A stretch of DNA of 48,767 nucleotides. It comes from Hydrogenophilaceae bacterium (lineage in GTDB: Bacteria; Pseudomonadota; Gammaproteobacteria; Burkholderiales; Thiobacillaceae). The notes beneath the pieces were generated by a model. The model did not search any database and had not been told where the DNA came from. It worked only from the letters and a program-made list of their open reading frames with translations. The DNA is taken from NCBI GenBank assembly GCA_013389025.1, contig JACAED010000100.1, forward strand, positions 1 to 48,767, in the 5' to 3' direction. The translations under genes were made by a program, and so were the position numbers. Below are positions 27,389 to 35,480 of the stretch, piece by piece. Within the stretch, counting starts at the first letter, position 1; every line of letters begins with the position of its first letter.

Positions 27389-28173
27389 TGTCGGGTCAGT
27401 TCAGATTCCCAAGATTATCCCTGCGCTTCATTCCGGTGTGGCGGCGCAATTTCCTGGTCTGGAAAAAACTCGCCCTGCCCAGCATTCTTGGCAACCTCGC
27501 CGATCCCATGCTGTACATGCTGGGCTTGGGATTTGGCCTGGGCAGCTTGTTGCCGGATATCGACGGCATGTCCTATCTCACCTTTCTGGGCGCAGGCACC
27601 GTGGCCTACTCGACGATGAACAGCGCTACCTTCGAAACCCTGTATTCGGGGTTTTCACGCATGCATGTGCAAAAGACCTGGGAGGCCATCCTCAACACCC
27701 CGCTCGAACTGGATGACGTGCTCATGGGGGAATGGTTGTGGGCCGCCAGCAAAAGCCTGCTTTCAGGCCTGGCCATTCTGGCGGTGATCTGGATTCTGGG
27801 ACTACAGGCCGATTGGGCCTTGTCGCTCTGGCTGATTCCGCTGGCATTCCTCATCGGACTGTGTTTTTCCGGCATGGGCCTGGTGATGACCGCCATCTCA
27901 CCCAGCTACGATTTTTTCATGTATTACTTCACCCTCGTCATCACGCCCATGGTGCTGCTGTGCGGCGTGTTCTATCCGGTCAGCCAGTTGCCGCTCATGC
28001 TGCAAACCCTTTCTGCCTGGCTTCCCCTGTCTCATGCCATCGATATCGCTCGCCCGCTGGTTCGGGGTGTAATTCCCGTCAACTGGATTGGACATGCTTC
28101 TGTCCTGTTGTTATGGGGCCTTTGCAGCTTCTGGCTGGCTTTGGGCCTGACCCGCCGACGCCTGCTTGAATAA
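27388..28173 (+). CDS. ABC-2 type transporter permease, NodJ-like
   Basis: A 261-residue integral membrane protein with six predicted spans. The N-terminal RNFLVWKKLALPSILGNLAD and LYMLGLGFGLGSLLP are typical NodJ segments. Its start overlaps the ATPase stop (TGATG), so the two subunits are made together. The substrate could be a lipid-linked saccharide given the neighbouring exopolysaccharide cluster, but it is transcribed away from that cluster and no direct link is visible. Confidence 0.9.
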   Translation: MSGQFRFPRLSLRFIPVWRRNFLVWKKLALPSILGNLADPMLYMLGLGFGLGSLLPDIDGMSYLTFLGAGTVAYSTMNSATFETLYSGFSRMHVQKTWEAILNTPLELDDVLMGEWLWAASKSLLSGLAILAVIWILGLQADWALSLWLIPLAFLIGLCFSGMGLVMTAISPSYDFFMYYFTLVITPMVLLCGVFYPVSQLPLMLQTLSAWLPLSHAIDIARPLVRGVIPVNWIGHASVLLLWGLCSFWLALGLTRRRLLE

Positions 28174-28182
28174 TATCCCGAC

Positions 28183-28241
28183 ATAGTTGACAAATTAACT
28201 CAGGTATTTTTAAATAATACCCAAGCACTTTGTTCAACTAT
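28183..28241 (+). promoter_or_regulatory. Promoter with nested inverted repeats upstream of dsrC/tusE-like gene
   Basis: The outer arms ATAGTTGACAAA (28183-28194) and TTTGTTCAACTAT (28229-28241) are inverted copies with a one-base bulge. The inner arms GGTATT (28203-28208) and AATACC (28216-28221) are perfect. A consensus -35 TTGACA lies at 28187-28192 and an AT-rich -10 candidate (TAAATA, 28211-28216) follows at 18 bases. The arrangement suggests a promoter overlapped by a dimeric-regulator operator; the inner stem might also attenuate readthrough from the nodJ-like gene. Confidence 0.5.
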
Positions 28242-28258
28242 TATCACGAGGTGAAACC

Positions 28259-28552
28259 ATGGAACTTCCCGCACGCGATGGCGATGGCTATCTGGAAAAC
28301 ATGAACGACTGGACCGAGGAAATCGGCCGCGCGATGGCCGAGGCCGATGGCATCGAACTGACAGACGCAAAATGGGAGCAAATCCTGAAGGCGCGCGAAT
28401 ACTACGACGAATACCAGCAGGTACCCCCCATCCGCAAGTTCGCCAAGTACATCGACATGGATCAGAAGGAAGTCTTCAACATGTGGATGACCGGCCCGAT
28501 GAAGCCCATCACCAAATACGGCGGGCTGCCCAAACCCACGGGTTGCGTTTGA
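28259..28552 (+). CDS. DsrC/TusE family sulfur-carrier-like protein
   Basis: A 97-residue protein of the DsrC/TusE/RspA family. The conserved C-terminal arm GGLPKPTGCV carries the penultimate Cys used for persulfide or trisulfide chemistry. The second Cys that true dissimilatory DsrC has about ten residues earlier is absent (the arm reads PMKPITKYGGL). This fits TusE-type sulfur relay or a regulatory role rather than sulfite-reductase partnership. A GAGGTGAAACC ribosome-binding site precedes the ATG. No dsrAB, hdr or tus genes are nearby. It stands alone between its own promoter and terminator. Confidence 0.85.
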   Translation: MELPARDGDGYLENMNDWTEEIGRAMAEADGIELTDAKWEQILKAREYYDEYQQVPPIRKFAKYIDMDQKEVFNMWMTGPMKPITKYGGLPKPTGCV

Positions 28553-28563
28553 TCTTGACCGAG

Positions 28564-28587
28564 ACGGCGCCCTTGCGGCGCCGTTTT
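28564..28587 (+). terminator. Rho-independent terminator
   Basis: The perfect 8-bp stem ACGGCGCC / GGCGCCGT with loop CTTGC is followed by TTTTCTCGTTTT. It lies 12 bases after the dsrC/tusE-like stop and just before the convergent lipA end. Confidence 0.9.
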
Positions 28588-28593
28588 CTCGTT

Positions 28594-29538
28594 TTATTCG
28601 ATTAATCCGCGCGCCTGGATATCGGCGTGATAGCTCGACCGCACCATCGGCCCGCAAGCTGCCTGCCTGAATCCCATCTCAAGTGCCGACGCTTCAAACT
28701 TTTTGAATTGCTCGGGCGTGACGTAGCGCAAAACCGGCAAATGCGCAGCGGACGGCTGAAGATATTGGCCGAGGGTGAGCATGTCCACGCCGTTAAGGCG
28801 CAAGTCACGCAAGACAGCCAGAATTTCCTCATCGGTTTCGCCCAAGCCCACCATCAACCCCGATTTGGTTGGAATGTCAGGATGGCGCGCCTTGAAATCC
28901 TTCAGGAGTTTGAGCGAGTGCGCGTAATCTGCGCCAGGCCTCGCGGCCTTGTATAGTCTCGGCACCGTTTCCAGATTGTGGTTCATCACATCCGGCAGGG
29001 CCGTGTCGAGTTCATTCAGCGCGGTTTCAAGCCTGCCACGGAAATCGGGCGTAAGAATCTCGATTCTCGTCAGCGGAGAGACACTTCGCACGGCGCGTAT
29101 GCACTCGGCAAAATGCCTTGCCCCGCCATCGCGCAGGTCATCGCGATCCACGCTGGTGATGACCACATACTTCAATTTCATCGCCGCGATGGTGTCCGCC
29201 AAATGACCCGGCTCGTCCACATCCGGCGGCAACGGCTTGCCGTGCCCCACATCACAGAAGGGGCAGCGCCGCGTGCATAGATCGCCCAGAATCATGAAGG
29301 TGGCCGTGCCATGGGCAAAACATTCGCCAAGGTTCGGGCAGGAAGCTTCCTCACAAACCGTGTGCAGTTTCTGCTCACGCAAGACTTCCTTCAGCCTTAA
29401 CACATCCGGGTGGGTGGGCGACCTGGCACGAATCCAGGCAGGCATTTTGAGTTTGGGTTGGGGCACAACCTTGACCGGAATGCGCGAGGTCTTGGCTTCG
29501 CCCTTGTGCAGTTTGATATCCGCCACGATATAATCCAT
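28594..29538 (-). CDS. lipA: Lipoyl synthase
   Basis: A 314-residue radical-SAM enzyme inserting two sulfurs into protein-bound octanoyl groups. The radical-SAM cluster is CTRRCPFC. The auxiliary sacrificial cluster is [12 protein letters not shown], and the C-terminal SSY motif (VRSSYHAD) is present. Length is typical. It acts after LipB, encoded upstream on the same strand but separated by an opposing small gene. It ends facing the dsrC/tusE-like terminator. Confidence 0.97.
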   Translation of the reverse strand: MDYIVADIKLHKGEAKTSRIPVKVVPQPKLKMPAWIRARSPTHPDVLRLKEVLREQKLHTVCEEASCPNLGECFAHGTATFMILGDLCTRRCPFCDVGHGKPLPPDVDEPGHLADTIAAMKLKYVVITSVDRDDLRDGGARHFAECIRAVRSVSPLTRIEILTPDFRGRLETALNELDTALPDVMNHNLETVPRLYKAARPGADYAHSLKLLKDFKARHPDIPTKSGLMVGLGETDEEILAVLRDLRLNGVDMLTLGQYLQPSAAHLPVLRYVTPEQFKKFEASALEMGFRQAACGPMVRSSYHADIQARGLIE

Positions 29539-29624
29539 AAAAAAATCAGAGGCTTATTCTAACGCTATCCAGAATGGGCCGCGTGGTCTATACAGAGAGT
29601 CCTGTCACTGCATAGGAGACGGTC

Positions 29625-29858
29625 ATGGAAAGGCACATCTCTGATTTCCTGGTTCATCTGGATGAATCGCTCCCTCCCGAAGACCAATGCAAACTGGAGG
29701 ATTATGTCCGGCAACAACCCTGTGTAGTGGGGGCGGGCATCTCGGTCGACAATCCGCACCTGATGGTGATTGCCTATGATTCAGCTTGCGGGCCGGCAAA
29801 GGACATCCTTTACAGCATTCGTGATGAAGGGTTTCGCGCGGAGGCTATCGGTTTCTAG
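29625..29858 (+). CDS. Small HMA-fold-like protein without CxxC
   Basis: A 77-residue protein that begins MERHISDFLVHLDESL. Its predicted beta-alpha-beta-beta-alpha-beta order resembles a heavy-metal-associated domain, but the metal-binding CxxC is missing (QPCVVGAGI keeps only one Cys). A good AGGAG site lies 8 bases before the ATG, so it is probably expressed. It faces lipB, and the two genes share the palindromic CTAG as their stops. Function unknown; the fold assignment is by eye. Confidence 0.7.
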   Translation: MERHISDFLVHLDESLPPEDQCKLEDYVRQQPCVVGAGISVDNPHLMVIAYDSACGPAKDILYSIRDEGFRAEAIGF

Positions 29859-30457
29859 GAGACCAGGCTTTGGGCCAGACGCCGGGCAAGCTCTTCGCCC
29901 ACGATTGACGGTGTGTCAGACATGCCCAGACTTCTCGTCTGGGTCACCGCCATGCCAGGGTAGCCGCACGGATTGATCAAAGAAAATGGCGCAAGATCCA
30001 TGTCCACATTCAATGCCAATCCGTGATAGCTGCGTCCCTGCTTGACGCGCAGCCCAAGCGCCGCGATTTTCGCGCCTTCCACATAGACGCCCGGGGCACC
30101 TCTCAGGCGATTGGCTCTTATGCCATTCTTGCCTAACAGGTCGATTACAGCCTGCTCCATGCGGTTCACAAGCTCCTTCACCCCATAACCGCGCCGTTTC
30201 AAATCCACCAGAACATAAATCACCACCTGCCCCGGCCCGTGATAGGTAATCTGCCCGCCGCGATCAATGGAAACCACCGGAATATCCGTCTGCCGCAAAA
30301 GATGCTCACGCTTGCCGGCCTGCCCCAGGGTAAACACGGGTGGATGCTCGAGCACCCAAAGTTCGTCAGGCGTGGTTTCCTCGCGTGCGGCCGTGAATGC
30401 CTGCATGGCCCGCCACGTCGGTCCGTATTCGACCCGACCGAGATGCTTGATGATCAT
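29855..30457 (-). CDS. lipB: Octanoyltransferase
   Basis: A 200-residue LipB enzyme moving octanoate from acyl carrier protein to lipoyl domains. Characteristic segments are EHPPVFTLGQAG, RGGQITYHGPGQVVIYVLVD (with the catalytic-site Gly/His region) and LALNVDMDLAPFSLINPCGY with the active Cys. The ATG at 30457, 5 bases after the ybeD stop, gives the family N-terminus (MIIKHLGRVEY). The longer frame to 30550 lies inside ybeD and is rejected. Confidence 0.95.
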   Translation of the reverse strand: MIIKHLGRVEYGPTWRAMQAFTAAREETTPDELWVLEHPPVFTLGQAGKREHLLRQTDIPVVSIDRGGQITYHGPGQVVIYVLVDLKRRGYGVKELVNRMEQAVIDLLGKNGIRANRLRGAPGVYVEGAKIAALGLRVKQGRSYHGLALNVDMDLAPFSLINPCGYPGMAVTQTRSLGMSDTPSIVGEELARRLAQSLVS

Positions 30458-30462
30458 GTGCT

Positions 30463-30723
30463 TCAAAGAACGATTTTCACGTAGGGGTGGGATGACAAAT
30501 CGCGATAGAGATTGTCGAGTTGTTCGCGTGACGTCGCCTTGATGGTGCACGTCACCGCAAGATAGTTGCCCTTTCCGGAGGCACGGATATCAATTGAAGC
30601 AGCGTCAAAATCAGGCGCATGGGTTTTCACCACCGTGACAATGGCATGGGCAAAGTCGTCCCGCGCCGCACCCATGATTTTGATGGGGAAATCGCAGGGA
30701 AATTCGAGCAGTGAATCGCTCAT
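30463..30723 (-). CDS. ybeD: YbeD/DUF493 family protein
   Basis: An 86-residue protein with the small ACT-like fold of the YbeD family (start LLEFPCDFPIKIMG, end DLSSHPYVKIVL). It is routinely encoded just upstream of lipB, as here, and is thought to regulate or accompany lipoylation, though its action is not settled. It is separated from dat, its usual upstream neighbour in related genomes, by the whole nap module. Confidence 0.92.
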   Translation of the reverse strand: MSDSLLEFPCDFPIKIMGAARDDFAHAIVTVVKTHAPDFDAASIDIRASGKGNYLAVTCTIKATSREQLDNLYRDLSSHPYVKIVL

Positions 30724-30765
30724 GACAGGAAACTGAAATACCTGAAGCGCCTATTCTACTTCCCG

Positions 30766-31455
30766 TCAGAGCTGAAGCTTCCTCAAGCCTTCCGCATTCA
30801 GCACCTTGATCACCCGTCCGGACACTTCGATCAAACCGGATTCGGTCAGGACATGAAGCACGCGGGAAAAAGTTTCCGGGGTCAGGTTCAATTGTGACGC
30901 CACCACATGCTTGGCAGCAGGCAGCTGAACGTCATATTCCTGAGCCCCCTTGGTCGGCGCAGCGTGCTGCAACATGCACGCCACGCGTTGCGCGCTTGAA
31001 CGCATCGAGCAGGCCTCAAGATTACTCACCAGTTCATGCAGACGAATGCTGATCCCCGCCAGCATCTTCTTGGCCAGCTGTGTATCCCTGTCCAGCAGGT
31101 TGTTGATGGCCTGTTCAGGAATATCAAGCAATCTGCTGTCCACGCTGGCTTGCGAAAAAACCGGATAAGGGTGCCCCAGAAACATCAGCGCTTCGCCAAA
31201 AGTCTCGCCCGGCTTGATGACTTCAAGTATCCGTTCAGCACCTTGTTCGGACGGGAAAGCCAGCGTAATCCTCCCTTCCAGCAATACATAAAATCCATGT
31301 GGCCGGTCACCTCTCTGGAAAAGAATTTCACCGCGCTCTACTTGCAATTCCCTGACCTGTTCGGCCAAGGCTACTACTTCTGCACGTTCAACCTTGCGAA
31401 ACAACGGCACGGACGAAAGCACGTCCGCCATATTATTTGTACGTTTTGCCATCAT
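30766..31455 (-). CDS. Crp/Fnr family transcriptional regulator, DNR-like
   Basis: A 229-residue regulator: a cyclic-nucleotide-binding-type sensor domain (about 10-125), a long dimer helix and a winged helix. The recognition region reads LNLTPETFSRVLHVL, where E..SR fits FNR-type half-sites of the TTGAT class. The N-terminal four-Cys cluster of true FNR is absent, so direct oxygen sensing by iron-sulfur is unlikely. The DNR/NnrR-type NO-responsive group is the best guess. It diverges from napDAGHB with a perfect FNR/DNR box between. Two consecutive ATGs are possible starts, with AGGAG upstream. Confidence 0.88.
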   Translation of the reverse strand: MMAKRTNNMADVLSSVPLFRKVERAEVVALAEQVRELQVERGEILFQRGDRPHGFYVLLEGRITLAFPSEQGAERILEVIKPGETFGEALMFLGHPYPVFSQASVDSRLLDIPEQAINNLLDRDTQLAKKMLAGISIRLHELVSNLEACSMRSSAQRVACMLQHAAPTKGAQEYDVQLPAAKHVVASQLNLTPETFSRVLHVLTESGLIEVSGRVIKVLNAEGLRKLQL

Positions 31456-31513
31456 GATTGTTTACTCCTTTTTTTAATTCTTGACGAGCAACAAAATGAA
31501 TGCAACGAAAAAC

Positions 31514-31527
31514 TTGATTCTCATCAA
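31514..31527. promoter_or_regulatory. FNR/DNR-type binding site
   Basis: TTGATTCTCATCAA is a perfect match to the FNR-family palindrome TTGAT-N4-ATCAA. It lies 55 bases before the napD start and 58 bases from the regulator start. If used as a class-II activator site, transcription of nap would begin near 31562, which leaves a normal short leader. A weak -10-like sequence (TGTTCA, 31555-31560) follows. Confidence 0.85.
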
Positions 31528-31582
31528 GGTTTTTTTTTGCAAACGGGGGCAGGATGTTCAATCTGAATCGGAGGGGAAAGCG

Positions 31583-31900
31583 ATGAACTATTCAGGCATC
31601 CTGGTCATGGCCAGGCCGCAAAACATTCCTGACGTCAGTATTGCGCTCAATTCACTGGAGGGCGTTGAGGTATTCCAGCAAGAACCGGAAACCGGCCGAA
31701 TCGTGGCCGTTCTGGAAGCAGAGAGCATCAAGGCCGAAACCGACATGCTGCAGACCATCAAGGCCCTGCCAGGCGTAGCGGCCGCGGAAATGGTTTACCA
31801 CTATTTCGAGGATGACCAGGAAATCCTCACCCATATCCCCGAAGAACTCGACAAACTGCAAGGCCTGGGCACCGTGCCCGAAGCCCTGCAGGACAACTAG
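31583..31900 (+). CDS. napD: NapD, chaperone for NapA
   Basis: A 105-residue protein with the ferredoxin-like fold of NapD, which binds the twin-arginine signal peptide of NapA and delays export until cofactor insertion. The start NYSGILVMARPQNIPDVSIAL and the VYHYFEDD segment fit the family. The ATG at 31583 has GGAGGGG upstream; the longer open frame begins in the promoter region and is rejected. It is the first gene of napDAGHB. Confidence 0.9.
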   Translation: MNYSGILVMARPQNIPDVSIALNSLEGVEVFQQEPETGRIVAVLEAESIKAETDMLQTIKALPGVAAAEMVYHYFEDDQEILTHIPEELDKLQGLGTVPEALQDN

Positions 31901-31925
31901 ATACATTTCACCCTAGGAGGACATC

Positions 31926-34667
31926 ATGCATCTTTCACGCCGTTAATTCCTGAAATCCGCCGTAGCCGCATCCACGGCTTCCACCATGGGCATGTCGCTG
32001 TCCCAACTCGCCGAAGCCGCCGCCAGCGAGCTGGAAAAAGGCTGGAAATGGGACAAGGCCGTATGCCGCTTCTGCGGCACGGGCTGCGGCATCATGTGCG
32101 CCACCAAGGACGGTCGCATCGTCGCCACCAAGGGCGACCCGAAGGCGCCCGTCAACAAGGGCCTCAACTGCATCAAGGGTTACTTCAACGGCAAGATCAT
32201 GTATGGCCAGGATCGCCTGACACAACCCCTGATGAGAATGACGGACGGCAAATTCGACAAGAAGGGCAAATTCGTCCCGGTCACGTGGGAACAGGCGTTT
32301 GACGAAATGGAAAAACAGTTCCGCAAGGCCTATGCAGAAAAAGGCCCGTCCGGGGTGGCCTGCTTCGGTTCTGGACAATGGACCATTCACGAAGGCTACG
32401 CCATGAACAAGCTGTTCAAGGCCGGCTTCCGCTCCAACAACATCGACCCCAATGCCCGCAACTGCATGGCCTCGGCTGTGGCAGCGTTCTATAGCGTGTT
32501 CGGCGCCGATGAGCCTGCCGGTAACTACGACGACATCGAATATACCGACACCATGATCCTTTGGGGCGCCAACATGGCGGAAATGCATCCGATCCTGTGG
32601 TCGCGCATTTCCGACCGTCGGCTGTCGAACAAGAATGTGCGCATCGTCAATCTGTCCACCTTCCGCAACATGAGTTCGGATCTGGCTGACCTGGAAATTC
32701 TGTTCAAACCTAATACTGATCTGGCCATCCAGAACTACATTGCGCGCGAAATCATCGCCCGTGATGCAGTGAACAAGGAGTTCGTCGAGAAACACTGCGT
32801 ATTCGCTACCGGGCCTTACGACATCGGCTACGGCATGCGCAATACCGACAAGTATGCCTTCCCCGCCGAAAAGGACACTCAGGCCAAGGAACTCAAGGTC
32901 AAGCTCGACAAATACGAGGCTGTTGCCCAGCGCAGGGCAGAGGGTGAAGTGGTCGAGCAGAAAAACACCGCCGACCCGGCCAAGCACTGGATGATCAGCT
33001 TTGACGACTTCAAGAAGGCCGTCGAGCCCTACACTCTCGATTTCGTCGCCGAACTGGCCAAGGGTGATCCGGACGAGTCCCTGGAAAGTTTCAAGGGCAA
33101 GCTTCAGCAGCTGGTTGATTACTACATCGAGAAAGACCGGAAAGTCGTGTCGTTCTGGACCATGGGTTTCAACCAACACCAGCGCGGCACCTGGGTCAAC
33201 GAGCAGTGCTACATGAATCATCTGCTGCTGGGCAAGCAGTCACAGCCCGGCAACGGTGCCTTCTCGCTGACCGGTCAGCCATCGGCCTGTGGCACGGCGC
33301 GCGAGGTCGGCACCTTCTGCCATCGCCTGCCCGCCGATACACTGATCCCCAATCCCAAGCATCGTGCAAATGCGGAAGCCAAGTGGAAGCTTCCTGCAAA
33401 AACCATCAATCCCAAGATCGGTTCGTTCTACGCCAAGATCCTGCGCGATCTCGAAGATGGCTCGGTGAAATGGGCCTGGGTGCAGGTCAACAACCCCTGG
33501 CATACCCATCCTAATACCAACCACTGGCTGAAGGCTGCGCGCGAGAATGACAATTTCATCGTCGTCTCGGAAGCCTATCCCGGTGTTTCTGCCAAGATCG
33601 CCGACCTGATACTGCCCTCGGCCATGATCTTCGAAAAATGGGGCGGATTCGGCAATGCCAAGCGCCGCACCCAGCAATGGCGCCAACAGGTACCGCCACC
33701 CGGACAGGCACGCGCGGACATCTGGCAAACCCTGGAGTTCGCCAAGCGCTTCAAGGTGAAGGACTTCTGGGGCACACAGAATGTGCCCGGCCTCAAGGCT
33801 GAAGGCTACGAAGACAACAAACTGCCCAGCGTGCTGGACGAAGCAGTAAAAATGGGATACTCGCCCGAAGACAGTCTGTACAAGGTATTGTTTGCCACAC
33901 CTGCCAACCTCAAAGTCAAATGGCCTGACCCCGTGGCCAAAGGCCACGACAACCATGTTGCCACGCTGCTGGGCGACGGCTGGTTCCCCGAGAAGGCGCT
34001 GTGGCAGGAATATGTGCAGTTTGGCCGCGGCAAGGGCAAGGATCTGGCCGATTTTGATGTCTACCACGGCGACAACATTCGCGGCATGAAATGGCCGGTC
34101 GTCGATGGCAAGGAAGTCGCATGGCGCTTCAACGAGCAGTATGACCCCTATGTGAAGAAGGGGGCCGGCTTCGAATTCTATGGCGACCTGTTCAAGGCCA
34201 TCCCAACCGGAAATCTCGATGGCATCACCGATCCCAAGCCTGTGCCGCTGGCCGGCAAGGCGAAGATTTTCTACCGGCCCTACGCCGCGCCTGCCGAGCA
34301 GCCCGATGCCAACTATGACCTGTGGCTGTGCACCGGGCGCGTGCTGGAACACTGGCATTCCGGCACCATGACCCGCCGTGTGCCGGAACTCCACCGTGCC
34401 GTCCCGGCGGCTGTGATGTGGATGCATCCTGGCGACGCGCAAAAACGCGGCTTGCAACGCAATGATCTGGTGTGGGTGGAGTCGCGCCGTGGCAAGGTCA
34501 AGGTCCGCGTGGAGACAGGTGGACGTAACAAGATGGTCAAGGGGTATGTCTATGTACCGTTCTTTGATGAAGGCGTGTTGATCAACCGCGTCACGCTGGA
34601 CACCACCTGCCCGATCTCGAAAGAGAGCGACTACAAGAAGTGCGCAGTCAAAGTGTACAAAGCCTAG
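31926..34667 (+). CDS. napA: NapA, periplasmic nitrate reductase catalytic subunit, with in-frame stop in its Tat signal
   Basis: This is the molybdenum (bis-MGD) and [4Fe-4S] subunit reducing nitrate to nitrite in the periplasm. The cluster motif CRFCGTGC...NCIKG and the Mo-ligand region [13 protein letters not shown] are intact, and the C-terminus is full length. Translation should begin at ATG 31926, which has AGGAGG 6 bases upstream and reads MHLSRR. Codon 7 is TAA (31944-31946), followed in the same frame by FLKSAVAAS, so the twin-arginine motif SRRxFLK is split by a stop. The next in-frame ATG is at 31986; starting there gives 893 residues without any Tat signal and without a ribosome-binding site. 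Either the stop is a sequence error or polymorphism, it is read through, or the gene has very recently lost function. Confidence 0.9.
31944..31946 (+). other. In-frame TAA within the napA twin-arginine motif
   Basis: The codon lies between CGC-CGT (Arg-Arg) and TTC-CTG-AAA (Phe-Leu-Lys). One base change from CAA, GAA or AAA would restore SRR-Q/E/K-FLK, all acceptable Tat motifs. No frameshift is needed. Confidence 0.95.
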
Positions 34668-34690
34668 GGACTAGGAGTTAGGGATTAGGG
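34665..34690 (+). repeat. Tandem heptamer repeat between napA and napG
   Basis: Units TAGGGAC, TAGGAGT, TAGGGAT and a partial TAGGG follow head to tail (about 3.7 copies). The napA stop codon TAG is the first triplet of the array. The array separates napA from napG by a 39-base gap in an otherwise tightly packed operon. Confidence 0.75.
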
Positions 34691-34706
34691 CAATAGCATT
34701 CTGATC

Positions 34707-35480
34707 ATGGAAGCCAGACGGCGCGAGTTCCTGCTCAAGACCGCCCAGGGTGCGGCACTTGCAGCCTGTGGCGGCTTCATCTGGTCTCACCTCGTACGTC
34801 AGGAGGCCTCGGCCGCTGTACTCGCGCTTCGCCCGCCGGGCGCCTTGCCTGAGAATGATTTCGCCGCGCAATGCATCAAGTGTGGACAGTGTGCCAATGC
34901 CTGTCCCTACGACACCCTGAAGATGGCCACGGCAGGCAGCAACATGCCGATCGGCACACCCTACTTCGAGCCGCGCAAGGTACCCTGCTACATGTGTCAG
35001 GACATTCCCTGCGTGCCGCCCTGCCCCACCGGCGCCCTGGCCAAATCACTCAAGGACATCAACAAGGCGCGCATGGGGCTGGCAGTCATTGACGAGGAAA
35101 ACTGCCTGTCCTGGCTGGGGTTGCGGTGCGAAGTCTGTTATCGCGTCTGTCCGGTCAAGGGCAAGGCCATTACCGTGGAAACCCATCCGCGGCAGATCAG
35201 CAAGCATGCGATGTTTGTTCCGCTGGTCCACGCCGAGCACTGCACGGGCTGCGGGCTTTGCGAACAGGCCTGTCCTACTCAGGAGGCTGCCATCCGGGTA
35301 GTGAATCCAAAACTTGTACAAGGCAAGATTGGCGAACACTACCGTCTGGGCTGGAAACGCGAAGACCAGATTACCCAGGATTTTGGCGCCGCCCCGACCC
35401 CCACAGAGCCTGCCGACCAGGCTGTTGCGCCGAAGAAGGCGCCGGGCATGGATACTCTGAATCAGGGAATTGATTTCTGA
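34707..35480 (+). CDS. napG: NapG, ferredoxin-type quinol dehydrogenase subunit
   Basis: A 257-residue periplasmic iron-sulfur protein with a Tat signal (ARRREFLLKTAQGAALAA). Four [4Fe-4S] motifs are visible: CIKCGQCANACP, CYMCQDIPCVPPCP, CEVCYRVCP with an upstream Cys, and CTGCGLCEQACP. With membrane partner NapH it passes electrons from quinol towards NapB/NapA. Its intact Tat motif, two genes after the broken one of napA, shows that twin-arginine export is otherwise maintained. No clear ribosome-binding site lies close to the ATG. The stop overlaps the napH start by one base. Confidence 0.93.
   Translation: MEARRREFLLKTAQGAALAACGGFIWSHLVRQEASAAVLALRPPGALPENDFAAQCIKCGQCANACPYDTLKMATAGSNMPIGTPYFEPRKVPCYMCQDIPCVPPCPTGALAKSLKDINKARMGLAVIDEENCLSWLGLRCEVCYRVCPVKGKAITVETHPRQISKHAMFVPLVHAEHCTGCGLCEQACPTQEAAIRVVNPKLVQGKIGEHYRLGWKREDQITQDFGAAPTPTEPADQAVAPKKAPGMDTLNQGIDF

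Noticed and set aside
31944-31946. Selenocysteine or pyrrolysine recoding at the napA stop
   Set aside because: The codon is TAA; selenocysteine uses TGA and pyrrolysine uses TAG, so neither known recoding applies.
31935-34457. Long minus-strand open frames of over 400 codons across napA
   Set aside because: They lie fully antisense to napA, have no ribosome-binding sites and their translations resemble no family; they follow from the codon bias of napA.
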